A stretch of 64,000 nt of DNA from Candidatus Delongbacteria bacterium (lineage in GTDB: Bacteria > CAIWAD01). Every line of letters begins with the position of its first letter. The first letter of the stretch is position 1. The position numbers and the translations under genes are program-made. Location: assembly GCA_020634015.1 (NCBI GenBank), contig JACKCN010000001.1:231001-295000 (forward strand), read 5' to 3'. The notes beneath the pieces are model-generated. The model was not told the DNA's origin and made no database searches. It worked only from the letters and a program-made list of their open reading frames with translations. Below are positions 31,671 through 40,924 of this stretch, piece after piece.

Positions 31671-32970
31671 TCAGGTCCTTGTCGAATGTGCGGGGTCGGA
31701 AGTGTTCCATCCAGCTCAGGTGGGCACCCTCGAAGGCTGCCAGGGTGCGCCCCAGGCGCGGCGACCGGCTCTGCTCGCCCAGTTGGCGCGGGTCCTGCAC
31801 GAACAGCTCCACCACGTGTTCCATGCTGATGTCGGTCAGCGGACGGCCGGGCAGCAGGCTCTCGTGGCCTTCCACGTCTCCGCGTACCAGCAGGCCACTG
31901 GTCTCAAGCGACTGCAGCACGGGGCGCAGTTCATTCAGCGGTATCGCCAGACTCTGGGCCAGCCTTTCGGTCCCGATGCGCCTGCTCTCCCTGAAGGCGC
32001 AGGCCACCTCGTTCATGCAGGCCAGCCCGATCAGGTAGTAGGGAATGCGCCCCTTGGCATGGTAGTCGCGCATGCGCAGCAGGGCGTGGCGGTTCTGGAT
32101 CACGTAGGTCATCTCGGCGCCCACCAGGGTGATCACCCAGGAGACATAGATCCAGATCATCAGCAGCGGCAGTGCCGCCAGCGAGCCATAGACCAGGTTG
32201 TAGTTGCCGGCGCGCAGCGTGTACAATGCGAAGCCGTACTTGGCGAACTCCCAGGAAATGGCGGCGAAGATCGCTCCGCCCGCGGCGGGCAGTGCCCGGA
32301 CCGTGGTGTTGGGCAGCCCCCAGTAGAGAAACCAGAAGCCCAGGCTCTGCACCATGATCGGCACCAGTCGCCCACTGGAATGCCGCATCCAGTCGGGCAG
32401 CACGTCCACCAGGGCGATCACGCTGGCCTGCCCCGAGAGGAAGATCGCCAGGCCGGCCAGAATCGGCAGCAGGGTCATCAACAACCAGTAGCGGCTGACC
32501 CGCTGCAGGATGCCGCGATTGCGCGAGACACGCCAGATGCCGTTGAAATCCTTCTCGATGGTCGTGACCAGTGAGTATACACCCATGGCCAGGAACAGCG
32601 TGCCGAAGAGACCCAGGGTGCCCAGATCCAGATTGTCGAAGATGCCGGCCAGTACGCGTGTGACACTTTCGGAGCCTGCGGGCGAGAGGAACTGGTTCAG
32701 CAGCGGCAGCAACTGCTGCTCGAGCCAGTCAAAGCCTCCCACCAGTTTGAACAGCACCACCACCAGCCCCAGCAGCGGAATCAGCGAGAGCAGGGTGGCA
32801 TAGGCCAGCGCGCTGGCGCGCACCAGCCCGCCCGTGCGGAAGAAGTTGGTCAGGCTGCCCGCGATGAGCTTGATGGTTTCCAGGCCCACTTCCCAGGGCC
32901 GGCGGGAAATGTCCAGCAGCAGGTCGCCGCCGGCAGCCACGTCCACTTTCCAGTCGGCCATGCGTTTCAT
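31609..32970 (-). CDS. YihY/BrkB family membrane protein with C-terminal helix-turn-helix-like extension
   Basis: A 453-residue protein. Residues about 45-310 are a YihY/BrkB six-TM domain (ALAYATLLSLIPLLGLVVV, FLAMGVYSLVTTIEKDFNGIW, WEFAKYGFALYTLRAGNYN, YGSLAALPLLMIWIYVSW). About 100 residues then follow with a winged-helix look (IGTERLAQSLAIPLNELRP, LQSLETSGLLVRGDVEG). The old name RNase BN is incorrect for this family; the transport substrate is unknown. It overlaps the ATPase gene by 4 bases (ATGA) and the permease gene by 62. Confidence 0.88.
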   Translation of the reverse strand: MKRMADWKVDVAAGGDLLLDISRRPWEVGLETIKLIAGSLTNFFRTGGLVRASALAYATLLSLIPLLGLVVVLFKLVGGFDWLEQQLLPLLNQFLSPAGSESVTRVLAGIFDNLDLGTLGLFGTLFLAMGVYSLVTTIEKDFNGIWRVSRNRGILQRVSRYWLLMTLLPILAGLAIFLSGQASVIALVDVLPDWMRHSSGRLVPIMVQSLGFWFLYWGLPNTTVRALPAAGGAIFAAISWEFAKYGFALYTLRAGNYNLVYGSLAALPLLMIWIYVSWVITLVGAEMTYVIQNRHALLRMRDYHAKGRIPYYLIGLACMNEVACAFRESRRIGTERLAQSLAIPLNELRPVLQSLETSGLLVRGDVEGHESLLPGRPLTDISMEHVVELFVQDPRQLGEQSRSPRLGRTLAAFEGAHLSWMEHFRPRTFDKDLSDALSDNPSGGGQGNPGTAA

Positions 32971-33698
32971 TCTTCCCCCACCACCGAGAGGAAGATGCCG
33001 TTCAGATCACGGGAGCCGTGGCGGTCCATGATCTCGTCCAACGGCCCCTGCTCCACCGTGCGCCCGCGGTGCACGAAGGCCAGGTCGGCACACAGCGCTG
33101 CCGCCTCGGAGAGGATGTGGGTGGAAAAGAGCACGGTGCAGCCCTTCTGGGCGCTGTGGCGGATGAACTCGACCACCGAGCGGCTGCTGAGCACGTCCAG
33201 CCCGCTGGTGGGCTCGTCCAGCACCACCACCTGGGGATCGTGGATCACGGCCCGCGCGATCGAGCACTTCTGCTTCTGCCCCGTGCTGAACTTGCCCACG
33301 CGGCGGTCCAGGAAGGAGTCCATGTCCAGCAGAGTGCTCAGTTCGCCGATGCGCTCGTCGATGCGGGTGTCACTCATGCCCTGCAGGCGGCCGAAGAAGC
33401 GCAAGGTCTCGCGGGCGGTCAGGCGGGCGTAGAGCTGGGTGTCGCCGGTGAGAAAGCCCAGACGTGCGCGCACCTGCTCGGGGTGCTGACTGGCGTCCAC
33501 ACCGTCCACGCGCACCATGCCGGCGTCGGCCCGCAGCAGGGTGGCGATCACACGCAAGGTGGTGGTCTTGCCCGCGCCGTTGGGGCCCAGCAGTCCGAAC
33601 ACACGGCCCGGATGGGCCTGCAGGCTCACCGAGCTGACCGCTTCCACGCGCTGGCGTCCGCTGCCGAAGGCTTTCTGAAGTCCGTCCAGCTCGATCAT
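32967..33698 (-). CDS. ABC transporter ATP-binding protein (NatA-like)
   Basis: A 243-residue ABC ATPase with Walker A GPNGAGKTTT (38-47), signature FSTGQKQKCSIARA, Walker B VVVLDEPTSGLD and the H-loop STHIL. Its relatives power ABC-2 exporters such as NatAB, and it should drive the permease two genes later. It follows the GWxTD gene by 3 bases and overlaps yihY by 4. The signature is TGQ instead of SGGQ, a known variant in this subfamily. Confidence 0.92.
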   Translation of the reverse strand: MIELDGLQKAFGSGRQRVEAVSSVSLQAHPGRVFGLLGPNGAGKTTTLRVIATLLRADAGMVRVDGVDASQHPEQVRARLGFLTGDTQLYARLTARETLRFFGRLQGMSDTRIDERIGELSTLLDMDSFLDRRVGKFSTGQKQKCSIARAVIHDPQVVVLDEPTSGLDVLSSRSVVEFIRHSAQKGCTVLFSTHILSEAAALCADLAFVHRGRTVEQGPLDEIMDRHGSRDLNGIFLSVVGEE

Positions 33699-33701
33699 CG
33701 C

Positions 33702-35216
33702 TCAACGCCCCCTTTCCAGGAAACTGTTGTTCTTCAGCCGGCGGGTCCAGTTGGGATCGAAGTACTCGCCGGCAAGCGTCGAATGGACCAGCTGGTACTC
33801 CCCATAACCGACGTCGTCGACGAAAATGAAGACCACCCCCCCCTGCATGTCCGGGTAGTACCAGATCTCGAAGGGTGCCAGCCGCCCCAGGGCCGCTTCC
33901 GATTCTCCGGGTGCCGGATCGCTGAAGGGATCGGCGGAGAAATTGCGCAGCAGATCCGAAGCGTCCACGCCCATTGAAAGCAGGCGCTCGAAGCGGATGC
34001 CCGCCTGATTGGTATCGATTTCGCGGGGTACCCCCTGGCGCACCAGCACCCGGCCGCGGTCGGTCTTCCAGCCGGGTGCACGGCTGCTGGTCCAGCGTGT
34101 GTCGGCCAGCGCCAGACGCTCGCGGAACTGGATCAGGGCCTCGTTTTGGCGCGTGCGCGGGTCCGAATCACGCCGATCCCAGAATTCCTTGAGGAAGGTC
34201 CGGCGTTCCACCAGGTCCGAATTCTCCCATTCGATCTGTTCGCGCGCGTCGGCCAGCAGGCTGCTGCGCTCCCAGAATTCCAGCAGTTCTCCCACCGGCA
34301 TGTTCTCGAATTCGTTCTCCGTGATCCGTCCGGGCAGAGGTGCGGCGTCGGGATTGAGCATCCAGAAGGACTTGCGCGTTGCGGCCAGCACGGCTCCCCC
34401 GGGGGATTCCAGGCGGGCCTCCAGCAGCCAGGCTCCCGAGGGCAGATCGGACACTGGCACCGCGATCGGGCGCAACTGGCTGCCCGTGGGCAGGTTGGCC
34501 TCGTGTTCCAGCTCGCGCACCATGAACTGGTTCTCGTCCAGCAGGCGCAGGCTGTAGACGGTGCCGTCCCCGGGCAGATCATACAATTCGATCAGACCGT
34601 GAACCACCGAGAGACGTGCGTCATACAGCAGGTCGGCGTAGGGCACGCAGCGCCAGCCACGATGCAGGAATGGCCCGTCGTCCGCGGGTTCGGGCGGGAT
34701 CACCGACAACCGCATGCCCGACAACATCGGCGGACGTGGCACTCCGGCAACGCGCGCGGAATCCTGGCCGGCACCATCGGCCACCGGTTCCGGCACGGTG
34801 ATCCGCCGGTCGCGCGTGGCCTTGCCACCGCCTTGGTTCTCCAGTTCCACCCGGATGCGCAAGGCTCCGCCGCTCACGGGCAGCCGCACCAGCAGTGGCA
34901 GCTTCTGGCCCGCCAGCAGCGTGCCGGGATCGCAGGCATCATCGAGCACGATGGTCGTGTCGGCGACCGTGTCCAGCTGACGCTGGAGGTAGACCCGCAA
35001 CATGCTGCGCGCGAACAGGCCCTGCTCATCGGAGTTCCAGTCGAGGGACGCGCGATCGACCAGCAGCATCACATCCAGCACCCAACCGGATTCGGCTGAG
35101 GCATCGGCCCGGAACAGGCTGGCGTCCACGCTCAGCGCGGGCGTGTTGCCAATGGCCATGGCCCTTGCGCCGAACCAGAGCAGCAGGACCAGACACGATG
35201 CGGACATACGGCTCAC
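33702..35216 (-). CDS. Secreted GWxTD domain protein
   Basis: A 504-residue exported protein (signal peptide MSRMSASCLVLLLWFGARAMA). The last ~170 residues carry the GWxTD domain, with FLKEFWDRRDSDPRTRQNEAL, APGWKTDRGRVLVRQGVPREI and FEIWYYPDMQGGVVFIF; upstream are beta-sandwich-like segments. GWxTD proteins are frequent in FCB bacteria and have unknown function, perhaps envelope-related. The gene overlaps smc by 4 bases (ATGA) and is followed by the ABC ATPase gene. Confidence 0.85.
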   Translation of the reverse strand: MSRMSASCLVLLLWFGARAMAIGNTPALSVDASLFRADASAESGWVLDVMLLVDRASLDWNSDEQGLFARSMLRVYLQRQLDTVADTTIVLDDACDPGTLLAGQKLPLLVRLPVSGGALRIRVELENQGGGKATRDRRITVPEPVADGAGQDSARVAGVPRPPMLSGMRLSVIPPEPADDGPFLHRGWRCVPYADLLYDARLSVVHGLIELYDLPGDGTVYSLRLLDENQFMVRELEHEANLPTGSQLRPIAVPVSDLPSGAWLLEARLESPGGAVLAATRKSFWMLNPDAAPLPGRITENEFENMPVGELLEFWERSSLLADAREQIEWENSDLVERRTFLKEFWDRRDSDPRTRQNEALIQFRERLALADTRWTSSRAPGWKTDRGRVLVRQGVPREIDTNQAGIRFERLLSMGVDASDLLRNFSADPFSDPAPGESEAALGRLAPFEIWYYPDMQGGVVFIFVDDVGYGEYQLVHSTLAGEYFDPNWTRRLKNNSFLERGR

Positions 35217-38200
35217 GCCAGGGCCACCTTCTCGGCTTCTGAGAACTGCACCGACACCAGCGAACTCACGCCCGGCTCGGCCATGGTCACACCATAGAGC
35301 GACTGGCCGTACCCCATGGTCTTCTTGTTGTGCGTGATGATGATGAACTGGGTCATCTCGCTGAATTCCTGGATGATGTTGTTGAAGCGCCCGATGTTCA
35401 TGTCGTCCAGGGGCGCGTCCACTTCGTCGAGGATGCAGAAGGGGCTGGGCTTGACCATGTAGATCGCGAAGAGCAGCGCGATGGCGGTCAGCGTCTTCTC
35501 GCCGCCGCTCATCAGGGTCAGGGCCTGGATCCGCTTGCCCGACGGGGTGGCGCTGATGTTGATCTTCGCCTCCAGCGGGTCGCTGCCGTCCATCTCGATG
35601 GTGGCCATGCCCGTCTTGAACAGCTTCTTGAACAGGTAGTCGAAGTTCGTCTGGATCTTGCTGAAGGCTGCCATGAACAGCTCTGTGGCCACGCGGTTGA
35701 TGCGTGTGATGGTCTCCTTGAGCATGGCTTCCGCCTCGAGCAGGTCGGTGAGCTGCTTCTGCAGGAAATCGAGCCGTCGCTTTTCCGTGTCGTATTCTTC
35801 AATGGCCAGCAGATTCACCGGCCCCAGCCGACGGATCTGCTCACGCAGCTCTTCGACCTCGCGCTTGATCGCCGCCGTGTCCAGGTCCAGCAGGGCCGCC
35901 AGTTCCTGGGGGTCGGTCACCACGGCCAGCTCGGTCTGGTGATCGCTTTTCGCCCGCTCGACCAGTGATTCCAGCCGGATCTGGATTTCCGACAGTTCCA
36001 GCTGGGCCGAGTGCAGGCGCGTGGTCAGCTCGTCCTTGCTGCGGTGCAACTGGTCCTGCTCGCGGTGCTTTTCCTTCTGGCGCTCCTTCAGCTCCAGCAG
36101 ACCTCCGCGCAGGCGGTCCAGCTCCTGCTGCTCGCGAGTGCGCGCCTCCTCCAGCATCACGAGGGTCGATTCCCGGGTCTCGCTCTCGGCTTTCAGGCGG
36201 GCCAGTTCCTGCTGGTGCTGGCTGCGTTCGGCCGCCATGCGCTCCAGTGTCTCACGCCCTTCGCGCAGGAACTGGACCAGGTTTTCCTCTTCGCGCTGCA
36301 GGTTCTCGATGCGCATCCGGTGCTCGGTGGCCTGCAGGCGTGCCGACCCCGCCCGTTCGACCAGCTCGCGGTTCTCGGCTTCCAGTTTCTCCAGCAGACG
36401 GAACAGTCCGGCGGCTTCGTCCTCGTTCGAGGACTTCTCGATCTGCAGGTCCTCGATCTGGGCCTTCAGGCTGCGTTCACGCTCTTCCTCGGAGCCGCAA
36501 CGGCGTACCAGTTCTTCTCGGTTGCGGCGGGCGCTTTCCACATCCTTGCTGAAATTCTGCTCGGCAAAGTCCAGCTGCGCGTTGCGGGTTTCCAGGTCAC
36601 GCAGGGTCTTGCGCAACTCATCCAGCCCCTGCTCCTGCTCCCGCACCTGGGCACGCACGCCCTCGAGTACGGTGCGCTGCTGCTCGATGGCGTTGGCGCT
36701 GATCTGCAGCTCGCCCTCCTGGTCCGTGATCTCACTGGCCAGGGAATCCAGCTGATAGCGCAGGCCCAGATGGCTCTGATCCTGCTCGGGGCGCAGGCCG
36801 CGATGCCAGGTGGCCGGAGGCCTGAACCAGGTGCCCGCGGGCGTCACACAGAAACTGCCGGCGGGCAGGTTGATCTCCTGCAGCCCCTCGAGCGACTCCG
36901 TCAGCCAGCAGTTGGCCAATACCAGCTCCAGCAGGGGACGCACCGCATCCGTGCAGCGCACTCCCTCGGCCAGTGGCTCAAGACCCGGGGCCGGGGCCGC
37001 CTTGCGCGTGACGGAAGGAAGTCCCTCGAGGATCACGAAGGTGCAGTCGCCCTTGCCGCTGGCCTCGAGCCAAGCGGCCGCCCGTTCGAGGGCCGCGCGG
37101 TCCCGGACCACGATCCACGAGGCGGCGTCGCCCATTCCGGCTTCCAGGGCGCGGATCCGGTCCTTCTCGCTGTGCACCAGATTGCCCAGGGTGTCCAGCA
37201 CGCCCTCCAGTTTCTGCTGCAACACGGCGCGCGCACCGCCGGGCACGCCTTCGAAGCGCTGCAGAATGCCCTCGAGGAACTGGCGGCGGCTGGTGGCCCC
37301 GCGCAGCTCGTTGCGGCGGCTCTCGAATTCCTTTTCCTTGTCACGCAGCACACGCTCCGCGGAGGCCAGTTCCACGCGACACTCTTCCAGAGTGGCTTCC
37401 TGGGCGATGCGAGCGGCCTGTGTCTCCCCCAGTTCCTCGCCCAGGCTGGCGCTCTTCTCGCGGCGCAGGCTGGAATCGAGGCGCGCCAGGCGCTCTTCCT
37501 CGTCCAGGTCGGCAATGCGCTGGTGCAGGCTGTCCACGTTGGCCGAGACACGCGCCAGGTCCGACTGGTGACGCGAGAGACGTTCGATGCGCTGCACGAT
37601 CGAGGAGCGGGCGGTGTCGGCCTGGCGACGGATCTCGCCCAGGCGGGTGCTGCTGGCGCGTGCCGCGTCTTCCGCCTCGCGCTGCATGCCGGTCAGGTCC
37701 CCGCCGGCGGCCTCGGTCTCCTGAAGACGCGCACGCGTGCTCTCCAGAGTGGCGCTGCTCTCGCCCAGACGCTCTTCCAGGCGTGTGCTCTCGGTGCTCA
37801 GCCGCAGGCAGGCCTGGTCCAGGGCGCGTGTGCGTTCGCTGGACACCAGTTGTTCGCGTTCGCCCGTGCGCAGACGGCTCATGGTATCCTTGAGCCGCTC
37901 TTCGGCCTGGTCGCGCTCGGTCTCGGCGCCCAGCACCTGATTGTCCAGTTCCGTGTCGCGGCTGCCGGCTTCGGCCAGCCCCAGCTCGATCCGCTGGAGC
38001 TCCAGACGCAATTCGCCCACCGCCTGCTCCAGTGGATCACGGCGCAGCATCAGCTGGTTGAACTCGGCCAGCGCCTGACGCAGTTCCAGCTCGGTCAGCC
38101 GTGTGTCCCATTCGCGGTAGCGCTCGGTGCGCCTCACCTGACGCTTGAGCGTGCTCACCTGGCGTTCGCCCTCGCTGACGATGTCTTCCAGGCGCAGCAT

Positions 38201-38761
38201 GTCGGTGCGGGTTTCCTCGAGCTTGCGCAGGGCGGCACGACGACGGTGCTTGTACTTGGTGATGCCCGCGGCTTCCTCGAAGAGGTAGCGGCGCTCATCG
38301 GGTTTTTCCGAGAGCAGCTCCTCCACCATCTTGAGCTCGATCACGCTGTAGGAGTTGGGGCCCATGCCCGTGTCCATGAACAGGTCGGTGATGTCCTTGA
38401 GCCGGCAGGGCACACGGTTGATCAGGTATTCGGATTCGCCCGAGCGGTAGAGCCGTCGGGTGAGCGTGATCTCGTTGTACTCCATCGGCAGGATGTTGCG
38501 GCTGTTCTCGATGGTCAGGCTGACCTCGGCCATGCCCATGGCCTTGCGGTTGCGTGATCCATTGAAGATCACGTTCTCCATCTTGTCGGAGCGCAGCGTG
38601 CTGCTCTTCTGCTCCCCCAGCACCCAGCGGATCGAATCGAGGATGTTGGTCTTGCCGCAGCCGTTGGGCCCCACCACGCAGGTGACGCCGTTGTTGAAAT
38701 CGACGATGGTCTTCTGGGCGAAACTCTTGAATCCCAGCAGTTCCAGGCGGGACAGATACAT
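35213..38761 (-). CDS. smc: Chromosome segregation protein SMC
   Basis: A 1,182-residue condensin ATPase. The N-terminal head has Walker A GPNGCGKTNILDSIRW (31-39), about 300 residues of coiled coil lead to a hinge near residues 515-640, a second coil returns, and the C-terminal head has the signature LMSGGEKTLTAIALLFAIY and Walker B PFCILDEVDAPLDD. The length is normal for bacterial SMC. ScpA and ScpB are not in this window. It heads a long tightly packed run (smc, GWxTD, ABC, YihY and on to rng), so its level may influence those genes. Confidence 0.97.
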   Translation of the reverse strand: MYLSRLELLGFKSFAQKTIVDFNNGVTCVVGPNGCGKTNILDSIRWVLGEQKSSTLRSDKMENVIFNGSRNRKAMGMAEVSLTIENSRNILPMEYNEITLTRRLYRSGESEYLINRVPCRLKDITDLFMDTGMGPNSYSVIELKMVEELLSEKPDERRYLFEEAAGITKYKHRRRAALRKLEETRTDMLRLEDIVSEGERQVSTLKRQVRRTERYREWDTRLTELELRQALAEFNQLMLRRDPLEQAVGELRLELQRIELGLAEAGSRDTELDNQVLGAETERDQAEERLKDTMSRLRTGEREQLVSSERTRALDQACLRLSTESTRLEERLGESSATLESTRARLQETEAAGGDLTGMQREAEDAARASSTRLGEIRRQADTARSSIVQRIERLSRHQSDLARVSANVDSLHQRIADLDEEERLARLDSSLRREKSASLGEELGETQAARIAQEATLEECRVELASAERVLRDKEKEFESRRNELRGATSRRQFLEGILQRFEGVPGGARAVLQQKLEGVLDTLGNLVHSEKDRIRALEAGMGDAASWIVVRDRAALERAAAWLEASGKGDCTFVILEGLPSVTRKAAPAPGLEPLAEGVRCTDAVRPLLELVLANCWLTESLEGLQEINLPAGSFCVTPAGTWFRPPATWHRGLRPEQDQSHLGLRYQLDSLASEITDQEGELQISANAIEQQRTVLEGVRAQVREQEQGLDELRKTLRDLETRNAQLDFAEQNFSKDVESARRNREELVRRCGSEEERERSLKAQIEDLQIEKSSNEDEAAGLFRLLEKLEAENRELVERAGSARLQATEHRMRIENLQREEENLVQFLREGRETLERMAAERSQHQQELARLKAESETRESTLVMLEEARTREQQELDRLRGGLLELKERQKEKHREQDQLHRSKDELTTRLHSAQLELSEIQIRLESLVERAKSDHQTELAVVTDPQELAALLDLDTAAIKREVEELREQIRRLGPVNLLAIEEYDTEKRRLDFLQKQLTDLLEAEAMLKETITRINRVATELFMAAFSKIQTNFDYLFKKLFKTGMATIEMDGSDPLEAKINISATPSGKRIQALTLMSGGEKTLTAIALLFAIYMVKPSPFCILDEVDAPLDDMNIGRFNNIIQEFSEMTQFIIITHNKKTMGYGQSLYGVTMAEPGVSSLVSVQFSEAEKVALA

Positions 38762-38894
38762 ATGAGAACCTCTACGTGAATGTCGTCAGGTCGGCTGGCC
38801 CGAAGGCCAGACTGCCCGGTGCCGCCAATGGCGGCCGGGGCCGGATCGCACCCTCAGGGACGCGGCTTCCAGAGGAGTGCGTCACCCCGGTTTG

Positions 38895-38918
38895 AAAACC
38901 CCGGAGATACCGGGGCTT
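38895..38918 (-). terminator. Terminator after tatC
   Basis: A 6-bp CCCCGG/CCGGGG stem (38899-38904 with 38910-38915), plus a flanking G-T pair, followed on the minus strand by TTTTC. It lies 111 bases past the tatC stop; the rest of 38762-39029 shows no gene and should contain the smc promoter. Confidence 0.6.
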
Positions 38919-39029
38919 GGGTTGGGCGGAAGGACCGGGCAAAAGTAGTGTTTGGAGGGCTGGGAACCTGCGCCGGAGCTGTGGGTGCCCTCAATCCGGG
39001 CCTCGATCAGCGTGCGGGTGACTGTTCCC

Positions 39030-39923
39030 TCAGCCGCGCGTTCCGCCGCGGGTGTCGGTGCGCTCGGAAGGATCTTCGCTGGCCGCGGCGTCGTTCGTGG
39101 ACTCCCGGCCGTCTTCCTCGTCCCCCCCGGTGGCCTTGCCCAGGGAGTCGTCCTGCGCTCCGTCGCTGACCGGCTCCTGCGGACGAGGCTCGCGCAGCAC
39201 CAGCACGCAGACCAGCACGGACAACTCGTACAGCAGCCAGAGCGGAACGGCCATCACCAGCTGGCTGACCGGATCGGGCGGAGTGAGAATCGCGGAGATG
39301 ACCAGAATCACCACGATGGCATGGCGACGATACTGGCGCAGGGTATGCTGGGTGACCAGCCCCATGCGCGCCAGAATCCAGATCACCAGCGGCAGTTCGA
39401 AGATGATTCCAAAGGCCAGCAGCATCTGGGTGACAAAGCCGATGTAGGCCGAGAGCGACCACTGGTTGCTGACCTCGGCGGTCGCGAACTGCAGAAAGAA
39501 GCCCGTGGTGTAGGCCAGAATCTGGAAGCCGAAGAGCACGCCCGTGAGGAACAGCAGGGTTGCCACGCTGATGAAGGGCAGGGCGGCTCGGCGCTCATTC
39601 TCGTGAAGGCCCGGGGAGATGAAGCGCCAGAGATGCCAGAAGTTGAGCGGGCTGCTGACGATCAAGCCCGCGAAGAGGGCCAGCTTGAGCTGCACCACGA
39701 AGCCTTCGGTGGGGCGCAGCAGCACCAGCGATCCTGCCCCGCTGCCGATGGTGGCGGCCGCCTTGACGAAGGGCGAGAGCAGGAGATCACGCAGGCTGTC
39801 GGACAGTGCGTAACAGGCCACCATGGCCACGACGGTGGTGATGGAAATGTGGAACAGGGTGGTGCGCAGCTCGTCCAGGTGATCCCAGAAGGTCAGGGCC
39901 GGGCCCTCCGGGTCGGCGCTCAT
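39030..39923 (-). CDS. tatC: Sec-independent protein translocase TatC
   Basis: A 297-residue inner-membrane protein with six TM segments; TatC recognises twin-arginine signal peptides. Family blocks are FWDHLDELRTTL at the N-terminus, LSAYIGFVTQMLLAFGIIFELPLVIWIL, and LTPPDPVSQLVMAVPLWLLYE. The last ~55 residues form an acidic, low-complexity tail longer than usual. TatA/B are not in the window. It overlaps purQ by 4 bases and is the last gene of the psd-pssA-purSQ-tatC run. Confidence 0.95.
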   Translation of the reverse strand: MSADPEGPALTFWDHLDELRTTLFHISITTVVAMVACYALSDSLRDLLLSPFVKAAATIGSGAGSLVLLRPTEGFVVQLKLALFAGLIVSSPLNFWHLWRFISPGLHENERRAALPFISVATLLFLTGVLFGFQILAYTTGFFLQFATAEVSNQWSLSAYIGFVTQMLLAFGIIFELPLVIWILARMGLVTQHTLRQYRRHAIVVILVISAILTPPDPVSQLVMAVPLWLLYELSVLVCVLVLREPRPQEPVSDGAQDDSLGKATGGDEEDGRESTNDAAASEDPSERTDTRGGTRG

Positions 39924-40615
39924 GCCGTGACCGATGTTCCAACGAGGCTTTCGAGCAGCAGGCGACCGTCTCCGTTGCCCAGCACGGTTTCCGCGTTGCG
40001 CTCGGGATGGGGCATCAGGCCCGCCACGTTGCCTTCGCGGTTGCAGACTCCGGCAATGTTGTTGCGGCTGCCGTTGGGATTGGCTTCCGGACTCACCTGC
40101 CCCTGCTCGTCGCAGTAGCGGAACAGGACCTGGCCGTTGCGTTCGAGCTCGGCCAGAGTGGCGTCATCGGCATGATAGCGGCCACCGTGATGCGCGATGG
40201 GCATGCGCAGGCGCTGGGCCGGATGACAGGCGCGCGTGAAGGGACTGTCGGTGCGTTCCACGCGCAGGTGCACGTCGCGGCAGAGGAAACGCAGTCCGTC
40301 GTTGGTGAGCAATGCGCCGGGCAGCAGACCTGCCTCGGTCAGAATCTGGAAACCATTGCAGATGCCCAGCACCAGTCCACCCGCATGGGCGTGTCGGATC
40401 ACGTCCTGCATGATCGGGCTGAAACGCGCGATGGCCCCGGTACGCAGATAGTCACCGTAGGAGAACCCACCGGGCACCACCACCAGCTCACAGTCGCCGA
40501 TGCTGGTTTCCTTGTGCCACAGCAATCGGCAGGGCTGGCCCAGCACCTCGCGGAAGACCCACTGGGTATCGGCGTCGCAGTTGGAGCCCGGAAAGACGAC
40601 AATGCCCACTTTCAT
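39920..40615 (-). CDS. purQ: Phosphoribosylformylglycinamidine synthase subunit PurQ
   Basis: A 231-residue class I glutamine amidotransferase that feeds ammonia to PurL in purine synthesis. The nucleophile Cys86 is in LGICNGFQ; His203 and Glu205 are in MPHPERN. The N-terminus VGIVVFPGSNCDAD is typical. It overlaps purS by 4 bases and tatC by 4 bases. PurL is not in the window; the small form with separate PurS is inferred. Confidence 0.97.
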   Translation of the reverse strand: MKVGIVVFPGSNCDADTQWVFREVLGQPCRLLWHKETSIGDCELVVVPGGFSYGDYLRTGAIARFSPIMQDVIRHAHAGGLVLGICNGFQILTEAGLLPGALLTNDGLRFLCRDVHLRVERTDSPFTRACHPAQRLRMPIAHHGGRYHADDATLAELERNGQVLFRYCDEQGQVSPEANPNGSRNNIAGVCNREGNVAGLMPHPERNAETVLGNGDGRLLLESLVGTSVTA

Positions 40616-40905
40616 CGGCCATTGCCCTCGAGCACGGTTTCTGTGCCGTCGGCCGCGACGCGGACCAGGCTCAGCGAGTATGTTTCGGTATTGGGATTCA
40701 CCAGCAGGCGCTCGCAGACCTTGCGCAGTTCCTCATGGAGACTGGCCGGTTCGGAGTCTTCGGGGTAGCTCAGTTCGATGTACTTGCCCATCCGGCAATT
40801 GTCGGGATGGCGGAACCCCAGACTGTCCATGGCATGGGCCACCGTGACGCCCTGGGGATCAAGGATGCCGCTCTTCAGTGTGACACGGATACGGGCCTGC
40901 AGCAT
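40612..40905 (-). CDS. purS: Phosphoribosylformylglycinamidine synthase subunit PurS
   Basis: A 97-residue protein that bridges PurL and PurQ. The start MLQARIRVTLKSGILDPQG, then HAMDSLGF and VRMGKYIEL-like segments (here CRMGKYIELSY), mark the family. The ATG at 40905 is chosen because the family begins there. It precedes purQ with a 4-base overlap and follows pssA by 19 bases. Confidence 0.93.
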   Translation of the reverse strand: MLQARIRVTLKSGILDPQGVTVAHAMDSLGFRHPDNCRMGKYIELSYPEDSEPASLHEELRKVCERLLVNPNTETYSLSLVRVAADGTETVLEGNGR

Positions 40906-40924
40906 GAGAGTATTCCTTTGAGGG

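Noticed and set aside
38826..38873. Possible further fragment of the extragenic repeat upstream of smc
   Set aside because: Short similarity (CAATG-GCGGCCGGGGCC with a gap, and GACGCGGCTTCCAG) could be chance in GC-rich DNA; too weak to list.
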